Below, piece after piece: positions 55,789-64,000 of a stretch of DNA of 64,000 bases; the stretch's first letter is position 1; each line of letters begins with the position of its first letter. This DNA comes from Rhizodiscina lignyota. Its lineage: Eukaryota > Ascomycota > Dothideomycetes > Aulographales > Rhizodiscinaceae. The notes beneath the pieces were generated by a model. It saw nothing but the letters and a program-made list of their open reading frames with translations, was not told where the DNA came from and searched no databases. Location of the stretch: the NCBI GenBank assembly GCA_010015805.1, contig ML978143.1:186001-250000 (forward strand), in the 5' to 3' direction. The position numbers were made by a program, and so were the translations under genes.

Positions 55789-57948
55789 ATGGCCAGCGCA
55801 GCTGCAGGACCTTCGACGCCGGCCTTCGTGCCTCCTCATCTCCGCACAAGATACGCTAGGAACTCTCAGAATAGCAGCAATAACAACAGTACAGCTGCCA
55901 ACGGTGATCCACCTGCCGAAAAAGACGCCACCTCAGACCTAACGACGAATGGGACAGCGACGAACGGTTCCCACCAGGCCAACGGAACTTCACAAAATCT
56001 GAATCCTTCCAAATGGGCTAATAACACCAACAATAACGGCCGGGTGAATGAGGGCAGTCATAAGCACAGAAGCTCGAGACGGATTCAAAACAATGCTGCT
56101 CCTGCCAAAGTGCAACGCGCAGACTCGCCTCAAGAGATGCCACAACAACAGCCTGTGCAAGTCGAGAACACCTCGGAACATGTTGCGCCGCAAGGCAAAT
56201 CTCAAGAGCCTTCCGCTCAAAAACCCACACAAGTCGAGACCAACGGACGACAGACCGCTCCTCAGGACAAGGTTCCAAGTCAAGACGGCGAGGCCAAAAT
56301 GGCGATGGCTAAGGTTACTGCCGGCACCACGAGTGCTCCTCAAGACAAAAACCCAACTCAGAAATGTGAGGTCAAGCTGGTGACAGCAAAGATCACTGCC
56401 GCTTCAACAACAGAGTGGCCTAGGACTGCAGAGACGGCTCACACAAACGCCTGGTATCAGAAGCAGGCACTCCATCAGCAACCTAAAAAATTGACCATGC
56501 GCGAGGCGATGAAAAAGAGCAAGTCGCCATCTGGCACTCCACAGCTTCGCAACGCTTCACCTGATAGCAACGCTTGGGCGTCCCCGGACACAGAAGGCAA
56601 CACAAGACCGCTTGCGGACCATGAAGACCCATACCAAGCTGTCCGTCACATGGTGGACTGGGAGGGCAACCTTCTCCCACCACCGGTCGAGTGGGTCGAG
56701 AGGAGCACATTCCATGATCCGCGATTCTACGAAACCATCAACAGGTGGGTCTTGAAAGTTAGCAATGCCGGCCAACATCTGATTAAGGTTGACACGGAGC
56801 CGACCTTCCAGTAAGTGATTCCTGTGAGATTTCCTGAAGCACACTTGCTAACATGAGATATCAACACAGCGATGAGACTAACGGCGAGCTTGCTCCCCGC
56901 TCATGGGTACCAACTACCATCGATTTAAGGTCTGCGCAAGAACACTGGGCCCATACCTACAAGATTTTCTTAGAGGATGAGGACCCGTCAGCCAGACCCT
57001 TCTGGCATCTGTACCAGACTAATCGATCGAACTGTCTCAACCCTCTGATAGTTCCCGATGCCCGTGTTGACCCCACCGACGAGGGCTTCAAGGCCTACAA
57101 CAAGGACAACGGCAGCCATGCCAAGTCGATCCTCTACCAGCAAAAGTTGGCAAAGAAGCGCAATGGCTTGGCCAAATTCCGTGAGGAAGAACGCCGTTTC
57201 AAGGCGCGGCCTAACCCCATCGCGCCTCCACCCAACCGTCTTCGTCCCAAGGTCAACATGTTCGTTCGACCAGCTGAAGCGCGTGACCTCGACCAGATCA
57301 CCGCCATCTACAACTGGTACGTCAACAATTCGGTACTTGTCCCAGAGCAAGAGGACATCTCGTCAAGCACCATGCGCAGCCGCCTCCGCACCATGGCAGA
57401 CGCCCGCCTCCCCTTCCTCGTCGCCGTTGCCAAAGCGTCGAACTACAACGCGCGCAGTCCCGACGAGACAATCATCGGCTTCGGCCACGCCGACGAAATG
57501 GGCGATATGAAGAACATGTGGTGGTTTACAGTCGACATGGAGATCTACGTGCACCACGACTTCCTGACCAAGGGTGTGGGCAAGAACCTTCTCGGCCGCC
57601 TGCTCTTCTGTCTCGACCCAAACTTCCAAGTCGATGGAGGCTGCGACTGGGATGGTGGTGAAGACTGGATGTACGGCAACAGGAGGCTGGTTGGTAACGT
57701 GCTGTGCCACGTGCCGTATGCTACGACGGATGTGGCGCGTGCGGCGTGGGTTGGAGGTCTGCTGGAGCGATCCCACTTCGAGAAGTGCGGTGAGATGAAG
57801 GACATCGGTGTCAAGCTTGGGGTTAAGTAAGTGGATAATCATGATTTTGGTATTAACAATATGCTGACTATAGTTTTGTAGTGTCAGCCAGGCGATCTAC
57901 AAGCTCAAGACTGCGCACCGGATCGATCCGAAGAATCCTTTCGCTTGA
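55789..57948 (+). CDS. GNAT-domain acetyltransferase-like protein
   Basis: Exons 55789-56810, 56870-57826 and 57882-57948 join in phase to give 681 residues. The first 300 residues are polar and disordered, rich in Asn/Gln/Thr (SNNNSTA and similar), with several APQDK-type imperfect repeats. The C-terminal half has a GNAT N-acetyltransferase fold: FVRPAEARDLDQITAIYNWYV at the first strand and helix, LPFLVAVA, IIGFGHAD, and YVHHDFLTKGVGKNLLGRLL at the acetyl-CoA binding turn. The usual Q/R-x-x-G-x-G/A loop reads K-G-V-G-K. The substrate is unknown. The start is the first ATG of a frame that is open further upstream, so an earlier non-ATG start cannot be excluded. Convergent with YSH1. Confidence 0.85.
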
Positions 57949-59319
57949 AGTACACATGAATGGCACGAGACCCCTGACTTGCGCTGGAGGGTGGTTTGGT
58001 CGATACTTTTCTTTCTTCTGACGATTTTCTGAACTTGCGAGTTGGCTTCTCATGGCGTGGGGGTCGTAATGGCTGCAAGACAGTGGTTTGGTTCACAACA
58101 AGCATCATGGCGAAGGATAATCGATGTGGCATATCTCCAAAACCCAGTAAATGCCTGAGACCGCGGTGCGGTAAATTGCATAAAATGGACTTGTTTTCTC
58201 TTCTCTACGGAGTACTCTATGCTCTTTGCTCTCTTGGCTCTGCACATACAATGCGGGCTATGGCCATACTCTGCGCTTAGCGCAAACCATCAATTCAATA
58301 GGCGTTAGTACACTCCTCTCGGATTCCACTATTATAGTGATGGCTTACCTCGACAGTGACAGATATTCCATGCTACACAGATGCAGGGAAATATTATAAC
58401 TTACAGTCTCTTCTGATATGATATACGATATTTATTGAAGCTGTGTAAACTTGATCAATAAGGCCACATCTATTTCAAACCAAGCATTTATTGATACTCA
58501 TTGAATTGAAGGAAAAAATTCTGTGAAGTCGGCAATATAGTTGTGAAAACCCATACGCTAACCACGTAAGTTAGGCAATTAAAAAAATATCAATGTCTGA
58601 CCTTCTTCAGACATTAGAATCTGTATTTATACTATTAACTCTCTGGTCGGTTCCTGGTCAATCAAAGAACCGTTGCATTACCAGCTGCAGGTAGTATGCT
58701 GTGGGGTGTGGCGAGAGGTCACCTTTTAGCCCCCGCCGTGTTGATTCTCTTCTCTATCAAAAGCACACTAAACCGAACGTTTAGAGACGCTTCCTCCTCC
58801 GTTGAAGAGCAGAAGCTGGCAATGTTACATCATCTTGACCTCCACGGAGCCAACCTGTGTCATTCATCTGAAGTCAATTAAAGTGAGCATTCGGGCATGC
58901 TATCTCTTGTATGGAAGAGCAGACCTCCTTTTTACTATACACCTTCGACGTATGCTGAGTGAGGGTTCTTTATCCACCGAAGGGATACTACGTTGAGCCT
59001 CCGAGACGCTCACCCTTTTGTTGAACAGCAAAGGTCGTTAATGCCACGTTCTTTCGACACTCAATGAAGAAAGCTATTTCAGCTGTCCAAAGCATATTAA
59101 TTCCAAAGCACATTAAATTGAGCTTTCGGACATGATTTGATTTGTATCGGAGAGCAAGATTGATTTATGCTACAAGCTTTCAACCTTAGCGGAGCTGAGC
59201 AACTTCATCACTCTCCATCCTTACCCAAGCAGACACTGTTCTTTCAACGCCAGAACCAATGCACTCTTTCTTCTCTCACTACCAACACCTTCCCTTCGCT
59301 TTTATTGATTCGTTGATGA
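57949..59319. other. AT-rich intergenic region with a diverged duplication
   Basis: 1.4 kb without a credible gene. Two related segments lie at about 58781-58980 and 59000-59200. Confidence 0.5.
58781..59200. repeat. Diverged direct duplication, about 200 bp unit
   Basis: The segments share ordered anchors: GAGACGCT, then GTTGAAgAGCA/GTTGAAcAGCA, then ATTAAAxTGAGC, TTCGGxCATG, and TATxGxAGAGCA. Spacing is similar in both copies but identity is modest, suggesting an old duplication or mutated repeat. Confidence 0.5.
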
Positions 59320-62306
59320 TCACTCCGCCCAAAGCGGAGCCACACACTCCACTGCCCTCTCCACCACCGCCCTAACCCGATCCCTCAAAACCCCACTCGC
59401 ACACTCAACGCTCAGATCTTCCAGCCACACCTTGGCAACCTGCTTATCCACCTTGATCTCTACTCCGGGGACGGGAATGCCCATGGCATGCAGGCGTGCC
59501 ATTTCCTTCTTTTCCCACTCCATGTCCACATCTGTGGTTTCAGTGGACTCGGCTTCGGGTGTTGGGGGAGAAGCGGGAGGACGCGGGGCGGTGATGGGGG
59601 TGATGGAGGGACCAAATTGTGCTTCAAGGAAGAGGCAAAGGCGGTCGAAGCGGGCTTTCGGGTCGGACTTGGCGTGTGGGTTTGGGCGGGAGGTGGTGTG
59701 AGCGTGGGTGTGAGCGTGAGCTTGGGAGGACTCTGATAAGATTATTAGCATAAAGCGCATCAAAAAAGAAAAAGGAAATGAAATGGCCAAGTAAAGGGAA
59801 TAGGGGAATGAAAGCACATACGTCTCACAGCAGCGGGACTGCTCTCCACCGTAAACAGCACCGCGAGGACCGCATCCGCGATGCCATCGTTGATCATATT
59901 GCCTTCCCACTCAACCTCTACTTCACCTTTTGCACCGCACTTGACGATAACGCAGTCCATGACCTGGAAGGCGGCGATGGCGTCGTCTCGGCCGATTTCC
60001 TCATCGGGTTGGTCTTCGCCCTTGACGCCGTTTACGTGGCCTGCCTTGCCGTTCACGCCATTCTTGCCAGGCTGGAGATCCTTGAGACTGCCGAACGTGC
60101 CCTCTAACGCCCAACGGATGAGATCCACACCAGCTGTGCTGAGTCTCAGGCGTTGACGACACGTGATCGTAGTGGTCGTGAGACCGGCGTACTCGCGCAG
60201 GTCCTCAGGTGCCATGAGGCTCATCTTGAAATCGTTCTGGACAAGCACGCCAGTGATGAGTTGGTTGTCGGTTGTAAGCGTGGTCTCCTCGGTTTCAGAT
60301 TTGGTGCGAACGGCAAGGGAAGGTGGAGGAATCTGCGCGAGCTTGCCAACGACCTTGGCAACCTTGTCCTGCTTGAAGGGGATGCGAAGTTCTTCGGTGT
60401 TGGCGGGGGAGAAGACTTTCATAGGCCGGGCGCGGTCGGCGTTCAGGGAGAGGAGCTTGGACTTGAAACGCGTCATTAGGTGTTTCTCGCCGTGGACCAG
60501 GATCTGCAGAACCGTCAATGTTTTTGATATCTCCCTCTGGGATATGAGACTTGAGGGTAATAGCGGGACTTACAACGACCTGGGGATTGACCTCTTCAAC
60601 GAATTCACGGTTCTCTTGGCCATCGACGTGAGCAGCAAATGCAAACTCTTGCACGCTACATCTCCTTGGAATCTGTACTTGATCTGGCTCCTTCCCCAGC
60701 GGTCCTCTGCCTCTTGCTCCGCCGGCTGTACTTCGAGTCATGACGGCATTGATGAATTCTGGCTCATTCACAATGAGCTTGGCCATTGTCCCTTCGACTG
60801 AGTAGCCGGTAATTATGACTCCGTTTCTCTCGTCTGGTGCCCATCTTTCGAGCAGCTCTCGGGAAACGCCGTTCTGCAGCATACCTGGCGAAGCAAGCAT
60901 GACGCAGCTCCCAACATCATCGAATCTCTCCAAGTTCTTCAGACTTCTGATATAACGAAAGTCCCAAGGTCCGGCTTTTGTGATATCTCCTGCCGCTTCA
61001 GCTTCTGCCATGCGCTCCCGGAATAGCCTTTTTATATTGGCATTCATCGCAGAGATGTATGTCTGATACACCACCATACATTTTCGCGCCAGACTACTCG
61101 CGTAGTATATGGGAATTTTCTGGTACTCGGGGTGTTTGCCCCAGTACTCGTCGAGAATAAGCAACAGCTCCTGCGCTCGTCCCAATGCAAAAACTGGAAG
61201 CAGAGCACGACCACCACGGTTGAGAATAGACGTGATTGATTTCATCAAAGCGGCCTCCTTCTCCAATCTCGGTACATGGCTGGCTGTGCCGTACGTAGAC
61301 TCCGTGATCAGGACGTCCACTTTCGTGTTCTTCGGCGCCTCCGCTGTGATAAGATGCCTGTCCTCTTCTCTTGAGTAGTCTCCTGTGAACAATATCTTCA
61401 AGCCCGCAATCTCTATGAGGAACATTGCTGCGCCGAGGACGTGGCCAGCAGGGTATGGTGTGATTCGGATTGAAGATATGGTATGTGTAGTGTAGTAGTC
61501 GATCGCTTCGATTTGAGGGAAAGTGGAAAGGTGATCTGCTTCGTTGTAGAGCTGTATCCGCTGTTCTGATGATGACGACATGTTGCCGACACGGACAGAA
61601 TCTTGGATAAGCCATTTGTAGATGGCCTTTGTGGGGTGGGTCATAAAGACTCGGCCCTTGAAGTTGGTTTTGGCGAGGACGTAGGGAAGAGATGCCGCGT
61701 GGTCGATGTGAAAACTGGTGTCGACTAATCAGTAGATTCATCCTATCGAGATGTAGACAGATACGTCTGTATACGCAGGCAGGAGCACGGAGAAGGGAAG
61801 AGGACGGTTGGAGAACGAATTATATTTGTTTCTCAGTACAGGATGGTCAAACAACCATGGCGACAGAAGGCATGTTACAAGGATCCTCAGTCTGCTGCGT
61901 GGGCATTCTGTGAGGCGGGAAGAGATTGCTGTCCATCCCGCGATACCAAGTGTGTCCATGCCATGCCATGCGAGATATGCAGCTTCGAGGAAAGCACACT
62001 TACTGGCTTACGAGTAACACGTCGACGGTGCTAAGATCGAACTCATCGTAGAAGGGCATGGCAGCGAAACCATCGTAAGCTGGATGCATTCCAGCGTCGA
62101 GCTATGGGGAGAGTCAGAGTCTAGTCCGCCAAAAACTCATTTGCTAAAGGACATACCATTACTGTCTTCCCCTTGTACTGAATGATGTGACACGACCTTC
62201 CAACTTCATTTCCGCCTCCCAAGCAGAGGAACATGAGCTCATCGCTTGGATCTACGACTTCCTCCTCTGGTTTCGCCATATCGGCGAGCTTCCGCTTGGC
62301 CGCCAT
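59320..62306 (-). CDS. YSH1: mRNA 3'-end endonuclease Ysh1 / CPSF73
   Basis: Exons 62306-62157, 62101-62004, 61714-60574, 60503-59822 and 59732-59320 join in phase to give 827 residues. Ysh1 is the zinc-dependent nuclease of the cleavage and polyadenylation factor that cuts pre-mRNA before poly(A) addition. Metallo-beta-lactamase/beta-CASP motifs: [22 protein letters not shown]83-F-H-I-D-H88 rebuilt across intron 2, [33 protein letters not shown], and the beta-CASP blocks [13 protein letters not shown] and [11 protein letters not shown]. The C-terminal third matches the CPSF73-100 C-terminal domain and ends in an alpha/beta region. Intron 2 is 289 nt, far longer than others here. It is divergent from TAF4 over 495 bp. 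Confidence 0.97.
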
Positions 62307-62801
62307 CGCGTCGTGAATCCACTGAAGACAGCGCTATGACAGTTGGTCATGAGAGAAGGTCTGGTGACAGCATCAGCGCAGCAAATGAGTCGCGGTAGAT
62401 GCTTTGTCGAGCGCGGAACTTAGAAGGCGTGATGCTGGGGAAAGGTGAAGTTGCGCGCTAATGCGGAAGATTGAATGGCTCCGGAAGCGGCTCTGCCGAG
62501 GTTTTGCCGCACAATAGCTCCATTCTCGCGACATCGCGACTCTCACTTTCTCCAACCCCAACTCCATCTCAACCCACGCAACACAGCACCGCCTCACCAC
62601 ACAGCTCAACGTCAACCGACTATATACACTCCACCTTCCAGCCTCTCGGGGCAGCAGCCACACTTCCCCGACGCTCCAGAGCATGATAACAACGTCATAG
62701 CGTGTGAATCACAGACCGAACGCCGGCAGCCCTTGCCGCGCCTTCTGTTCTGTGCTTCCCACCACATCTCACATCTGCTCCGTCACATTTAATCACGAGC
62801 A
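62307..62801. promoter_or_regulatory. Divergent promoter YSH1 / TAF4
   Basis: 495 bp between divergent start codons of two essential genes. No clear TATA box; CA/CT-rich on the TAF4 side. Confidence 0.45.
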
Positions 62802-64000
62802 TGGCACAACCTTTCGAGTATCCTCCGACCAAGAGGGTCCGGATGGATGAAGCTGGCTCGCCGCATCCTGTCACGCCTTACGCATCATCACCATCTCCCA
62901 TAACTCCGCAGATCCAGACTCCGCAAATCCAGCTACCGATAGCGCCGAATCCGTACTCTTTCAATACTCCACAGCCAATACACATGCCTGGTGAGATGGC
63001 TCCGCCTATTGGCACTCCAGGAGGTGTGATGGGTCCGCCGCAGCGTCCAGCCGACAAACCAGTAGAGAAACAGGGTCGCGATCAGGGCACGGACATGAAT
63101 GCGCTCACCGATGTCATGTTTGGTACTGGTGTGAATCTCAAAGACGAAGAGGCTGCGATGCAAGCCAGCTATCGCGACAGCCTCTCTCAGTCTTTCGGTT
63201 CATTCAATACCCAAACAACAGGTACCATCACACCTAGTGGTAGCTTTGGTGCTTCACAGCCCTACTCCTTTCCTTCATCAGGTCTTTCAAGCCAGCGACC
63301 AGTATCACAGCAATCGATTGATGATGAACTAGCTGCAAGACACAAGCAGGTAGCACGACAGTACAACGAGCGAAAGTCCGCACCTCTCTACGACCCTTTC
63401 CTGCAGATGAACACGCTGCGGATCAAGGTGCAGGACAAGGCATACGATAATGGCGTGAAGACAGACCTTGGAGGTGTCTACTACAAGAACCCAGACCCTG
63501 GTACAACTTCTTCAGGCGTCGCCGGCGTGGGCCCAGATGGTATTGGAGTCATTGCCGCTGCTGCACATCATTCACCAAGTTCATGGCTTGCAGCTAATGC
63601 GCAATTGACAGAGTTGCTCTCCCTTCTTTCTCTTGCTGCGAATGAGCGCCTTCGAAACATCACCGAAGACGCGTATGAGCTGGCTAGAAACCGTCAGGCG
63701 AACAGTCATGGTGTCGTGGACCCAAACTGGACGTCATTGGCAACTGGAGGTGGAAAGGCAAGCAACACCTCTGCGGTGCCTCTTTCGGTCACGAAGACAG
63801 CGTGGGACCGACAGCCTGGTACAGTTGTGCCTTCGAAGCGGCCGTTAGAGGATTCCTTGCAAAACCACAACCGACTTCCTACCCCTCCATCTGAACCATC
63901 GCCGACGCCGAAGCCAACAGTGTCCTATGCCAACAACCTCGCCACGGTTCTTCGAGGTCTCTCTCAGGAGGATCATCAGGCAGAAGAAGCTCGTATTGCG
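62802..64000 (+). CDS. TAF4: TFIID subunit TAF4 (3' end outside window)
   Basis: The frame is open from the ATG at 62802 to the right edge (399 codons visible). The N-terminal 140 residues are Pro/Gln/Ser-rich with TPQIQ repeats, typical of fungal TAF4. The family domain follows: DPFLQMNTLRIKVQDKAYDN, then WLAANAQLTELLSLLSLAAN and ERLRNITEDAYELARNRQ. In these, the TAF4 histone-fold region begins that pairs with TAF12. TAF4 is a core subunit of TFIID required for RNA polymerase II initiation. A Pro-rich stretch (LPTPPSEPSPTPKP) precedes the cut. No intron is seen in the visible part. Confidence 0.92.

Noticed and set aside
1-64000. CRISPR array, phage or bacterial defence system
   Set aside because: The window is eukaryotic with spliceosomal introns; no regularly spaced repeats, integrase or transposase were seen.

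Overview
This is nuclear DNA from a filamentous ascomycete (Pezizomycotina, most likely a Dothideomycete). The evidence is the dense, strand-mixed layout of one gene per about 2.5 kb, and short GT-AG introns (mostly 50-60 nt) with CTRAY-type branch points. Gene content agrees: a HET-domain protein, a Zn2Cys6 regulator, a fungal P450, F-box/2EXR-type proteins and a DUF4045-gelsolin protein. I assign the class by impression only; no marker gene for species was seen. All gene models were read by eye from splice signals, reading phase and family motifs.

Layout. Positions 1-8342 hold five neighbouring genes (the first cut by the window edge) that share a cysteine-histidine domain resembling the CHORD domain. 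The domain is interrupted by an intron at the same codon and phase in every copy. This is the most unusual part of the window. Positions 8831-22000 hold a tRNA dihydrouridine synthase (DUS1), a PuuE/allantoinase-like polysaccharide deacetylase, a P450, an amidase and a glutamate decarboxylase. Positions 22700-29300 hold two F-box-like genes flanking a HET-domain gene; the first F-box-like gene carries an in-frame stop. Positions 30172-33116 hold a Zn2Cys6 transcription factor, followed by a 4.2 kb GC-rich stretch with no credible gene. Positions 37300-64000 are mostly housekeeping: adenine deaminase, a DUF1989 protein, an unknown gene, the DEAD-box helicase DRS1, a 2-oxoglutarate oxygenase-like protein, a 2EXR-type protein, a very large gelsolin-repeat protein, ARL2, a GNAT-domain protein, the mRNA 3'-end endonuclease YSH1/CPSF73 and the start of TAF4.

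Working together. Three essential RNA/transcription genes lie on the right: DRS1 (ribosome assembly), YSH1 (pre-mRNA cleavage) and TAF4 (TFIID). YSH1 and TAF4 share a 495 bp divergent promoter. Several nitrogen-salvage enzymes (PuuE-like, amidase, glutamate decarboxylase, adenine deaminase, DUF1989) lie between 12 and 40 kb, but they are separated by unrelated genes, so this is a loose neighbourhood rather than a cluster. The CHORD-like array continues past the left edge and is the best candidate for an undescribed lineage-specific system.
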